Shown here one piece after another: positions 18,218-30,200 of a DNA stretch of 64,000 nucleotides. The stretch spans positions 4,017,753-4,081,752 of the forward strand of contig OZ036017.1 in assembly GCA_964035015.1 (NCBI GenBank). The letters run 5' to 3'. Position numbers and translations under genes: made by a program. The first letter of the stretch is position 1; each line of letters opens with the position of its first letter. The stretch comes from Corallium rubrum. Taxonomy: Eukaryota > Cnidaria > Anthozoa > Scleralcyonacea > Coralliidae. The notes beneath the pieces were generated by a model. That model did no database searches, had not been told where the DNA came from, and was given only the letters and a program-made list of their open reading frames with translations.

Positions 18218-19903
18218 CTAAATGAAAGAGAATCGCTCATTGAGGCCGTGAGGGTGAATGGTACCAAGTTTGTAAATGAGACGCATTTCTTGTTTACGAC
18301 GAGTATCGTTACAACCTGTAATGGGCTGAATGGCACAGATTTTCATGTTGGAAAAGGAGTGGTTGGCACTGTTGAAGTGCCTGGCAACAGGTTTGTTTGG
18401 CACATTGTTTTTGACATCACGAAGGTGTTCAACAAACCTGTCACCTAAACGTCTTCCAGTTTCTCCGATGTAAAGCATGGGACATTTACTGCAAGAGATA
18501 CAGTAAATGAGGTTGGAGGAAGTGCAAGTGAAACTGTGGGTTATGTTGAACCTACATTTTGGAGCCGAAATTGAAATTGAGGAGTCTAAATATTTACAGG
18601 TGTTGCACCTACCACGACAGCAAGAGCTGGTGCCAACATGTGATACCAAGGCTTGCTGCAGTGAGCTGTGAACAACGTTTTCCCGGATGTTTTTGCTATG
18701 CCGAAAAGATACTAGGGGTTTCTCAGAGAATATAGAAGATGTTTCTGGGTCATTTTTAATGAGGTCGAAATTGCGGCTAATGATGTCCCCTACTTTGAAA
18801 TTGAAGCGATGAAAAGTGAGAACTAGAGGTACTTTTTCATTAGAAATGGTAGCCAAAGGTTCGCTTAAGGTGTCTGAACGGGAAATGTTGGAGACCTTGT
18901 GTAAGGCAGTGTCTAAGAGGTGGGAAGGATAACCGCGATTAACAAAAAAGTTTCTCATTTCCAAACATTTGGCACTGAAATCATCATCTTCACTGCAGAG
19001 GCGGCGAAGACGAAGAAATTGAGAGAAAGGAATGGAAGTTTTGGTGTGTTTAGGATGATGAGAGGAGAAGAGGAGGTAGCTATGAGAGTCAGTGGTCTTG
19101 TAAAAGACAGAAGTGCTCAGCTTATTGCCATTAATGGAGACGAGAATATCTAAGAACGACACACTAGTCTCACTGATCTCCCATGTGAACTGGAGTGCTG
19201 GGTGGAAGTCATTAACATAGTTAATGAAGCAAACCAGGTCAGCGCGCGAACATGATGCAATGCCTAAGCAATCATCAATGAACCGACCATAGTAGTCAGG
19301 TAGGAAACCAGTGTATTGTTCAAAGATTTGTTTTTCCACATAACCAACAAATAAGTTGGCATAGTTAGGGCCCATTTTGGTACCCATGGCTACACCACTA
19401 ACTTGTTGGTAATGCTCACCATCAAATGAAAAATTGTTGAGGGTGAGCACTAACTCGGCCAGGCGTAACAAAGTAGTGGTCGATGGCTCCCGAGTTGTGC
19501 GTTGATCAAAGAAATATTTAAGTGCTTGAAGACCATCGTGGTGCGGGATGACAGTGTAGAGTGATTTGACATCCATGGTCAAGATGAAATGATGTGAACC
19601 CTGAAAGCTAATGTGGTCACAAATTTTCAGAGCATGTTTGGTGTCCTTGATGTAAGAAGGTAAATTCTTAACCAAGGGCGCCATGATGTGGTCAAGGTAG
19701 GATGAAATGGCTTGGGTAGGGCAACCACAAGCAGACACTATAGGTCTACCTGGGTTGTTGGGTTTGTGAATTTTGGGAAGGAAGTACATGACAGGTGTGC
19801 ATGGAGTGGTGGTTAGGAGATTGCTTGCTGTATCAGGTAATTCCCCAGTGGTGATGAGGTTGTTGATGGTGGATCGAATGGTGGTGTTGTGTTGGGATGT
19901 CAA
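18218..19903 (-). CDS. Penelope-like reverse transcriptase with GIY-YIG endonuclease (main part)
   Basis: This 561-codon frame begins inside the protein at a TTG; the natural frame continues from the upstream ORF. Reverse transcriptase motifs are MYFLPKIHKP (39-48), DVKSLYT (111-117) with the first catalytic Asp, GVAMGTKMGPNYANLF (170-185), and RFIDD (207-211) with the Asp pair. A Cys-rich linker (about 428-474) is followed by the GIY-YIG domain, with LIYCISC and YIGETGRRLGDR (about 465-490). The Cys/His linker plus GIY-YIG is the hallmark of the Penelope endonuclease-bearing clades. The protein would cleave target DNA and prime reverse transcription. No internal stops are present. Confidence 0.92.
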   Translation of the reverse strand: MTSQHNTTIRSTINNLITTGELPDTASNLLTTTPCTPVMYFLPKIHKPNNPGRPIVSACGCPTQAISSYLDHIMAPLVKNLPSYIKDTKHALKICDHISFQGSHHFILTMDVKSLYTVIPHHDGLQALKYFFDQRTTREPSTTTLLRLAELVLTLNNFSFDGEHYQQVSGVAMGTKMGPNYANLFVGYVEKQIFEQYTGFLPDYYGRFIDDCLGIASCSRADLVCFINYVNDFHPALQFTWEISETSVSFLDILVSINGNKLSTSVFYKTTDSHSYLLFSSHHPKHTKTSIPFSQFLRLRRLCSEDDDFSAKCLEMRNFFVNRGYPSHLLDTALHKVSNISRSDTLSEPLATISNEKVPLVLTFHRFNFKVGDIISRNFDLIKNDPETSSIFSEKPLVSFRHSKNIRENVVHSSLQQALVSHVGTSSCCRGRCNTCKYLDSSISISAPKCRFNITHSFTCTSSNLIYCISCSKCPMLYIGETGRRLGDRFVEHLRDVKNNVPNKPVARHFNSANHSFSNMKICAIQPITGCNDTRRKQEMRLIYKLGTIHPHGLNERFSFI

Positions 19904-20595
19904 ATCACCATCAACTCTGCTGTAAAGGCAGTGTCGTTTTGTTGCCTTTGAGCCTCTTCGCGGTACAAATCAGCTCTCCAGACAACCAAAGCACCATCTT
20001 TGTCAGCAGGTTTGATGACAATATCATTCCGGCTACGCAATGATTTTAAAGCACTTAATTCACTAGAGCTGAGATTAGATGGCCTTTTGGGCCTAAAAGG
20101 TGGGAGCTGATCTATATCATGTCGACATTGTCGAATGAAAAGATCAAGGGAGCCAAATTGGCCTTCCGGAGGAGACCAGGAAGATTTTTTAGGATTAGCA
20201 GCCTCAAAAACATCCTTTTGTTGGATGGAGGAATTATTGTGAAAATGTGCCTTAAGTCTTAGTCTTCTAAAGAAAGTTTCGGTGTCCTCCTTCACTGAGA
20301 AGGAGTCTATGGGCCCAGGGTTGGGAACAAATTTGAGACCTTTCGCAAGGACAGATCTCTCAGGGTCAGACAAGGGCAAATCAGGAGGAATCGTGACCAC
20401 TAAATTGACATTACTGGTGGAGTTAGTGTGGTTAGAAATCGAAACGGGACGAGGGCCTACAAGAGTGTTGAATTTTGAAGTTTTACTCGCCTTGAGAAAC
20501 GTGTAAAATTTCGAGTTCAACGAGCGAATGAACTGGGTGATGCCTGAATATATGACGGTAGGACAAACGTTAGAGAGGTTTGTCTTAACGTTCAA
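19900..20595 (-). pseudogene. Penelope-like protein, N-terminal part (frameshifted)
   Basis: The 231-codon frame overlaps the main ORF by 4 nt. It carries LRSRNDIVIKPADKDGALVVW near its C-terminus, the conserved region just before the reverse transcriptase fingers in Penelope-like elements. The frame runs out shortly after (FTAEL), and the sense continues in the next frame, so a single-nucleotide lesion lies near 19915. Upstream the frame is cut by a TAA beside the AT tract, consistent with 5' truncation. Confidence 0.82.
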
Positions 20596-20615
20596 AATAT
20601 CAGAATCAATTTGGT

Positions 20616-20618
<3 letters not shown>

Positions 20619-20651
<33 letters not shown>
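20619..20651. repeat. (AT)n microsatellite at the 5' side of the Penelope-like element
   Basis: An AT dinucleotide run of about 32 bp lies exactly where the Penelope-like coding sequence stops. Confidence 0.95.
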
Positions 20652-20653
<2 letters not shown>

Positions 20654-20966
20654 AAAAAGCCTGGAAATGTATAATATAAAATCCTGATGTATCAAAAATC
20701 TCAGTATACAGCATCATTGTAACTTTCAAAAACACATACAGTCAGACCAGTATATGACCTGCTATTATTATTTTGACATATCACCCACCTTTATTGGATA
20801 GACCACTATGTCATTTAGTCAATGAATAAATTACTAGTATATGAATTAAGCTTTATATTTAATAATTTTACTTACCATTAACATCATGTTGAATGGTTGA
20901 ACACAACTGAACAAGGTAACTCTCCCCTATAGATGCACTAGAAAATAAAATGAAAAAAATGAATAA
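20652..20966. other. Intergenic, no recognisable feature
   Basis: AT-rich unique sequence between two microsatellites. Nothing recognised. Confidence 0.5.
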
Positions 20967-20967
20967 G

Positions 20968-21120
20968 CAAACAAACAAACAAACAAACAAACAAACAAAC
21001 AAACAAACAAACAAACAAACAAACAAACAAACAAACAAACAAACAAACAAACAAACAAACAAACAAACAAACAAACAAACAAACAAACAAACAAACAAAC
21101 AAACAAACAAACAAACAAAA
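20968..21120. repeat. (CAAA)n tetranucleotide microsatellite
   Basis: About 38 uninterrupted CAAA units. The open frames across it (poly-CLFV on minus, poly-KQTN on plus) are by-products of the repeat. Confidence 0.97.
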
Positions 21121-21255
21121 CATACTGTAATAGTCTGTCACCAACAATTATTTCAGAATGATGATGAATTCTGCTAGTGAAAACACACTAATCACAAATA
21201 GGCCCTTTCTCGATATATGAGCAACCGAAATATCACTATACAAATATACTATAAA

Positions 21256-24200
21256 CCCCATTAACACACTTTAGCCCTCCTTAGCCCAACTTAACCCACC
21301 TTAGCCCACCTTAGCCCACCATAGCCCACCTTAGCCCACCTTAGGCCACCTTAGCCCACTTTAGGCCACCTTACACCACCTTAGCCCACCTTAACCCACC
21401 TTAGACCACCTTAGCCCACCTTAACCAACCTTAACCCACCTTAGACCACCTTAACCCACCTTAGCCCACCTTAACCCACCTTAGCCCACCTTAGAGCACC
21501 TTAGACCACCTTAGCCCACCTTAGACAACCTTAACCCATCTTACGCCACCTTAGCCCACCTTAGCCCACCTTAGACCACCTTAGACCACCTTAGACCACC
21601 TTACACCACCTTAGCCCACCTTAGCCCACCTTAAAACACCTTAAACCACCTTAGACCACCTTAGCCCACCTTACACCACCTTACACCAACTTAACCCACC
21701 TTAACACACCTTAGCATACCTTAGACCACCTTAGCCCACCTTAACCTACCTTAGACCACCTTAGCCCACTTTACACCACATTACACCACCTTAGACCACC
21801 TTAGCCCACCTTAGCCCACCTTAGACCACCTTAGACCACCTTAGCCCACCTTAGACCACCTTAGCCCAACTTACACCACCTTAGCCCACCTTAGCCCACC
21901 TTAGACAGCCTTAGACCACCTTAGACCACCTTAGCCCACCTTAGCCCACCTTACACCACCTTAGCCGACCTTAGCCCACCTTAAACCACCTTAGCCCACC
22001 TTACACCAACTTAAACCACCTTAGCAAACCTTAGACCACCTTAGCCCACCTTAGCCCACCTTAGCCAACCTTAGACCACCTTAGACCACCTTAGCCCATC
22101 TTACACCACCTTAGCCCACCTTAGCCCACCTTAGCCCACCTTAGCCCACCTTAGACCACCTTAGACCACCTTAGCCCACCTTAGCCCACCTTAGCCCACC
22201 TTACACCACCTTAGCCGACCTTAACCCACCTTAAACCACCTTAGACCACCTTACACCAACTTAGCCCACCTTAGCCCACCTTAGACCACCTTAGACCACC
22301 TTAGCCCACCTTACACCAACTTACACCACCTTACACCACCTTAGCCCACCTTAGCCCACCTTAGCGCACCTTAGACCACCTTAGCCCACCTTAACCCACC
22401 TTAGACCACCTTAGACCACCTTAGACCACCTTAGACCACCTTAGCCCACCTTAGCCCACCTTAACCCACCTTACACCACCTTAGCCCACCTTAACCCACC
22501 TTAACCCACCATACACCACCTTAGCCCACCTTAGACCACCTTAGCCCACCTTAGCCCAACTTACACCACCTTAGCTCACCTTAGCCCACCTTAGCCCACC
22601 TTAGACCACCTTAGCCCACCTTAGCCCACCTTAGACCACCTTAGCCCACCTTAACCCACCTTAGACCACCTTAGCCCACCTTAGCACACCTTAGCCCACC
22701 TTACACCACCTTAGCCCACCTTAGCCCACTTTAGGCCCACCTTAGACCACCTTAGCCCACCTTAGACCACCTTAGCCCACCTTAGACCACCTTAGCCCAC
22801 CTTAGCCCACCTTAGACTACCTTAGACACCTTAGACCACCTTAGCCCACCTTAGCCCACCTTATCCCACCTTACACCACTTTAGCCCACCTTAGCCCACC
22901 TTAGACCACCTTAGCCTACCTTACACCAACTTAGCCCATCTTAGCCCACCTTAGACCACTTTAGCCCACCTTAGACCACATTAGACCACCTTATCCCACC
23001 TTATACCACCTTAGCCCACCTTATACCACCTTAGACCACCTTAGAACACCTTAGCCCACCTTAGCCCACCTTAGGCCACCTTAGCCCACCTTAGCCCACC
23101 TTAGCCCACCTTAGACCACCTTAGACCACCTTACACCACCTTAGAACACCTTAGCGCACCTTAGGCCACCTTAGCCCACCTTAGCCCACCTTAGACCACC
23201 TTAGACCACCTTAGACCACCTTACACCACCTTAGACCACCTTAGCGCACCTTAGCCCACCTTAGCCCACCTTAGCCCACCTTAACCCACCTTAGCCCACC
23301 TTAGACCACCTTAGCCCACCTTAGACCACCTTAGCCCACCTTAGACCACCTTAGACCACCTTACACCACTTTAGCCCACCTTAGACCACCTTAGCCCACC
23401 TTAGCCCACCTTAGACCACCTTAGACCTCCTTAGACCACCTTAGACCACCTTAGCCCACCCTAGCCCACCTTAGCCCACCTTACACCACTTTAGCCAACC
23501 TTAGCCCACCTTAGCCCACCTTACACCGACCATAGATAATGGAAGGGGAACTGGATAGGAAACTTCAAACGAGGTTAAAGAACCGGAAACGTTGTTTGCA
23601 CAACTTGCTATGGTAATTATACACTTAAAAGCAGCTAATGCACCTATTGCTGAAATTAGACAAAAGTGTAATATCACTTAAGTTCAGCAGTGTCTGATTT
23701 AGCATGTGGCACCACCCGTTAGGTGCATTGCCCGCTTATAAGCGTATAATTACCATAGCAAGTTGTGCAAACATCGTTTCCGGTTTCGTAAGTTTCCTAT
23801 CCAGTTCCCCTTCCATTATCTATGCACCGACTTAGCCCATCTTAGCCCACCTTAGAACACCTTAGCCCACCTTAGACCACCTTTGACCACCTTAGACCAC
23901 CTTAGACCACCTTACACCACCTTAGACCACCTTAGCGCACCTTAGCCCACCTTAGCCCACCTTAGCCCACCTTAGACCACCTTAGCCCACCTTAACCCAA
24001 CTTAACCCACATTAGACGACCTTAGACCACCTTAGCCCACCTTAACCCACATTACACCACCTTAGCCCACCTTAGCCCACCTTAGACCACCTTAGCCCAC
24101 CTTAGCCCACCTTAGCGCACCTTAGACCACCTTAGCCCATCTTAACCCACCTTAGCCCACCTTAGACCACCTTAGACCACCTTAGACCACCTTAGACCAC

Positions 24201-27200
24201 CTTAGACCACCTCAACCCACCTTACACCACCTTTGCCCACCTTAGCCCACCTTAGCCCACCTTAGCCCACCTTAGCCCACCTTAGACCACCTTAGCCCAC
24301 CTTAGCCCACCTTAGCCCGCCTTAGCCCACCTTAGCCCACCTTAGACCACCTTAGCCCACCTTGCACCACCTTACACCATCTTAGCCCAACTTAGCCCAC
24401 CTTAGCGCACCTTAGCGCACCTTAGACCACCTTAGCCCACCTTAACCCACCTTAGCCCACATTAGACGACCTTAGACCACCTTAGCCCACCTTAACCCAC
24501 CTTAGACCACCTTAGCCCACCTTAACCCAACTTAACCCACATTAGACGACCTTAGACCACCTTAGCCCACCTTAACCCACATTACACCACCTTAGCCCAC
24601 CTTAGCCCACCTTAGCCCACCTTAGACCACCTTAGCCCACCTTAGCCCACCTTAGCGCACCTTAGACCACCTTAGCCCACCTTAACCCAACTTAGCCCAC
24701 CTTAGACCACCTTAGACCACCTTAGACCACCTCAACCCACCTTACACCACCTTTGCCCACCTTAGCCCACCTTAGCCCACCTTAGCCCACCTTAGCCCAC
24801 CTTAGCCCACCTTAGCCCACCTTAGCCCACCTTACACCAACTTAGCACACCTTAGCCCACCTTAGCCCGCCTTATACCACCTTAGAACACCTTAGACCAC
24901 GTTAGACCACCTTAGGCCACCTTAGCGCACCTTAGCCCACCTTAGCCCACCTTAACCCATCTTAGCCCACCTTAGAGCGCTTTAGCCCACCTTAGACTAC
25001 CTTAGCCCACCTTAGCCCACGTTAGCCCACCTTAGCCCACCTTAGCCAACTTTAGACCACCTTAGACCACCTTATACCACCTTATACCACCTTAGACCAC
25101 CTTAGCCCACCTTACACCACCTTACACCACCTTAGCCAACCTTAGCCTACCTTAGCCCACCTTAACCCACCTTACACCACCTTAGCCCACCTTAGCCCAT
25201 CTTAGGCCAGCTTAGCCAACCTTAGCCCCGCTTAGCCCACCTTAGCCCACCTTAGCCCACCTTAGCCCACCTTAGCCCACCTTAGCCCACCTTAGCCCAC
25301 CTTAGACCACCTTAGCCCACCTTAGCCCACCTTAGACCACCTTAGACCACCTTAGACCACCTCAACCCACCTTACACCACCTTTGCCCACCTTAGCCCAC
25401 CTTAGCCCACCTTAGCCCACCTTAGCCCACCTTAGCCCACCTTAGCCCACCTTAGCCCACCTTAGCCCACCTTAGCCCACCTTAGCCCACCTTAGCCCAC
25501 CTTAGCCCACCTTACACCACCTTAGCCCACCTTAGCCCACCTTAGCCCACCTTAGACCACTTTAGCCCACCTTAGTCCACCATAGCCCACCTTAGCCCAC
25601 CTTAGACCACCTTAGCCCACCTTAGACCACCTTAGACCACCTTAGACCACCTTACACCACCTTAGACCACCTTAGCGCACCTTAGCCCACCTTAGCCCAC
25701 CTTAGCCCACCTTAACCCACCTTAGCCCACCTTAGACCACTTTAGCCCACCTTAGTCCACCATAGCCCACCTTAGCCCACCTTAGACCACCTTAGCCCAC
25801 CTTAGACAACCTTAGACGACCTTAGACCACCTTAGACCACCTTACACCACCTTAGACCACCTTAGCGCACCTTAGCCCACCTTAGCCCACCTTCGCCCAC
25901 CTTAACCCACCTTAGCCCACCTTAGATCACCTTAGCCCACCTTAGCCCACCTTAGCCCACCTTAGCCCAACTTAGCACACCTTAGCCCACCTTAGCCCGC
26001 CTTATACCACCTTAGAACACCTTAGACCACGTTAGACCACCTTAGGCCACCTTAGCGCACCTTAGCCCACCTTAGCCCACCTTAACCCATCTTAGCCCAC
26101 CTTAGACCGCTTTAGCCCACCTTAGACAACCTTAGCCCACCTTAGCCCACGTTAGCCCACCTTAGCCCACCTTAGCCAACTTTAGACCACCTTAGACCAC
26201 CTTATACCACCTTATACAACCTTAGACCACCTTAGCCCACCTTACACCACCTTACACCACCTTAGCCAACCTTAGCCTACCTTAGCCCACCTTAACCCAC
26301 CTTACACCACATTAGCCCACCTTAGCCCATCTTAGGCCACCTTAGCCAACCTTAGCCCAGCTTAGCCCACCTTAGCCCACCTTAGCCCACCTTACACCAC
26401 CTTAGCCACACTTTAGCCCACCTTAGCCCACCTTAGACCACCTTAGCCCACCTTAGCCCACCTTAGACCACCTTAGACCACCTTAGACCACCTCAACCCA
26501 CCTTACACCACCTTTGCCCACCTTAGCCCACCTTAGCCCACCTTAGCCCACCTTAGCCCACCTTAGCCCACCTTAGCCCACCTTAGCCCACCTTAGCCCA
26601 CCTTAGCCCACCTTAGCCCACCTTAGCCCACCTTACACCACCTTAGCCCACCTTAGCCCACCTTAGCCCACCTTAGACCACTTTAGCCCACCTTAGTCCA
26701 CCATAGCCCACCTTAGCCCACCTTAGACCACCTTAGCCCACCTTAGACCACCTTAGACCACCTTAGACCACCTTACACCACCTTAGACCACCTTAGCGCA
26801 CCTTAGCCCACCTTAGCCCACCTTAGCCCACCTTAACCCACCTTAGCCCACCTTAGACCACTTTAGCCCACCTTAGCCCACCTTAGCCCACCTTAGCCCA
26901 CCTTAGACCACCTTAGCCCACCTTAGACCACCTTAGACCACCTTAGACCACCTTAGACCACCTTACACCACCTTAGACCACCTTAGCGCACCTTAGCCCA
27001 CCTTAGCCCACCTTAGCCCACCTTAACCCACCTTAGCCCACCTTAGACCACCTTAGCCCACCTTAGACCACCTTAGCCCACCTTAGACCACCTTAGACCA
27101 CCTTAGACCACCTTAGCGCACCTTAGCCCACCTTAGCCCACCTTAGCCCACCTTAACCCACCTTAGCCCACCTTAGCCCACCTTAGCCCACCTTAGACCA

Positions 27201-30200
27201 CCTTAGACCACCTTAGACCACCTTAGACCACCTTAGCCCACCTTAGCCCACCTTAGCCCACCTTAGACCACCTTAGCCCACCTTAGCCCACCTTAGCCCA
27301 CCTTACCACCTTAGACCACCTTAGACCACCTTACACCACCTTACACCACCTTAGACCACCTTAACCCAACCTTAAACCACATTAGACCACCTTAGCCCAC
27401 CTTACACTACCTTAGACCAACTTAACCCACCTTAGACCACCTTACACCACCTTACACCACCTTAACCCACCTTAGCCCACCTTAGCCCACCTTAGCCCAC
27501 CTTAGCCCACCTTAGCCCACCTTACACCACCTTACATCACCTTAGTCCACCTTAACCCACCTTAGCCCACCTTACACCACCTTAGTCCACCTTACACCAC
27601 CTTAGACAACCTTAGCCCGCTTATGCCACCTTAGACCACCTTAGACCATCTTAGACCACATTAGACCACCTTAGTCCACCTTACACCAGCTTAGACCACC
27701 TTAGCGCACCTTATCCCACCTTACACCACCTTAGACCACCTTAGACCACCTTAGACCACCTTAGACCACCTTAGACCACCTTTGCCCACCTTAGCCCACT
27801 TTAGCCCACCTTACACAACCTTAGCCCACCTTAGCCCACCTTAGACCACCTTAGACCACCTTAGACCACCTTAGCCAACCTTAGACCACCTTAGACCCAC
27901 CTTAGATCACCTTAGCCCACGTTAGCCCACCTTTGACCATCTTAGCCAACCTTAGCCCACCTTAACCCACCTAACACCACCTTAACCCACCTTAGCCCAC
28001 CTTAAACCACCTTAGACGACCTTAGCCCACCTTAGCCCACCTTAGCCCACCTTAGCCCACCTTAGCCCACCTTAGCCCACCTTAGCCCACCTTAGACCAC
28101 CTTAGCCCACCTTAGATCACCTTACCCACCTTAGCCCACCTTTGACCATCTTAGCCAACCTTAGCCAACCTTAACCCACCTAACACCACCTTAGCCCATC
28201 TTAGCCCACCTCAGACCACGTTAGCCCACCTTAGCCCACCTTAGCCCACCTTACACCACCTTAGCCCACCTTAGCCCGCCTTAGACCACCTTAGCCCACC
28301 TTAGCCCACCTTAGCCCACCTTAGCCCACCTTAGACCACCTTAGACCACCTTAGACCACCTTAGCCCACCTTACACCACCTTAGCCCACCTTAGCCCACC
28401 TTAGCCCACCTTAGACCACCTTAGCCCACCTTAGCCCATCTTAGCCCACCTTATTCCACCTTAGACCACCTTATCCCACCTTACACCACCTTAGACCAAC
28501 TTAACCCACCTTAGACCACCTTACACCACCTTACGCCACCTTAACCCACCTTAGCCCACCTTAGCCCACCTTAGTCCACCTTAGCCCACCTTAGCCCACC
28601 TTACACCACCTTACATCACATTAGTCCACCTTAACCCACCTTAGCCCACCTTACACCATCTTAGTCCACCTTACACCAACTTAGACAACCTTCGCCCGCC
28701 TTATACCACCTTAGACCACCTTAGACCATCTTAGACCACCTTAGACCACCTTAGTCCACCTTACACCATCTTAGACCACCTTAGCGCACATTAGCCCACC
28801 TTAGACCACCTTAGCCAACCTTGGACAACCTTAGCCCACCTTAGATCACCTTAGCCCACCTTAGCCCACCTTAGCCCACCTTAGCCCACCTTACACCAAC
28901 TTAGCACACCTTAGCCCACCTTAGCCCGCCTTATACCACCTTAGAACACCTTAGACCACGTTAGACCACCTTAGGCCACCTTAGCGCACCTTAGCCCACG
29001 TTAGCCCACCTTAGCCCACCTTAGCCAACTTTAGACCACCTTAGACCACCTTATACCACCTTATACAACCTTAGACCACCTTAGCCCACCTTACACCACC
29101 TTACACCACCTTAGCCAACCTTAGCCTACCTTAGCCCACCTTAACCCACCTTACACCACCTTAGCCCACCTTAGCCCATCTTAGGCCACCTTAGCCAACC
29201 TTAGCCCAGCTTAGCCCACCTTAGCCCACCTTAGCCCACCTTACACCACCTTAGCCACACTTTAGCCCACCTTAGCCCACCTTAGACCACCTTAGCCCAC
29301 CTTAGCCCACCTTTGACCACCTTAGACCACCTTAGACCACCTCAACCCACCTTACACCACCTTTGCCCACCTTAGCCCACCTTAGCCCACCTTAGCCCAC
29401 CTTAGCCCACCTTAGCCCACCTTAGCCCACCTTAGCCCACCTTAGCCCACCTTACACCACCTTAGCCCACCTTAGCCCACCTTAGCCCACCTTAGACCAC
29501 TTTAGCCCACCTTAGTCCACCATAGCCCACCTTAGCCCACCTTAGACCACCTTAGACTACCTTAGACTACCTTAGACCACCTTAGACCACCTTACACCAC
29601 CTTAGACCACCTTAGCGCACCTTAGCCCACCTTAGCCCACCTTCGCCCACCTTAACCCACCTTAGCCCACCTTAGACCACCTTAGCCCACCTTAGACCAC
29701 CTTAGCCCACCTTAGACCACCTTAGACCACCTTAGACCACCTTAGCGCACCTTAGCCCACCTTAGCCCACCTTAGCCCACCTTAACCCACCTTAGCCCAC
29801 CTTAGCCCACCTTAGCCCACCTTAGACCACCTTAGACATCCTTAGACCACCTTAGACCACCTTAGCCCACCCTAGCCCACCTTAGCCCACATTAGACCAC
29901 CTTAGCCCACCTTAGCCCATCTTAGCCCACCTTATTCCACCTTAGACCACCTTAGACCACCTTACACCACCTTACACTACCTTAGACCACCTTAACCCAA
30001 CTTAAACCACCTTAGACCACCTTAGCTCACCTTACACTACCTTAGACCAACTTAATCCACCTTAGACCACCTTACACCACCTTACACCACCTTAACCCAC
30101 CTTAGCCCACCTTAGCCCACCTTAGCCCACCTTAGCCCACCTTAGCCCACCTTAGCCCACCTTACACCACCTTACATCACCTTAGTCCACCTTAACCCAC

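Noticed and set aside
20868-21177. Open frames made of poly-CLFV or poly-KQTN
   Set aside because: Direct translation of the CAAA tetranucleotide run.
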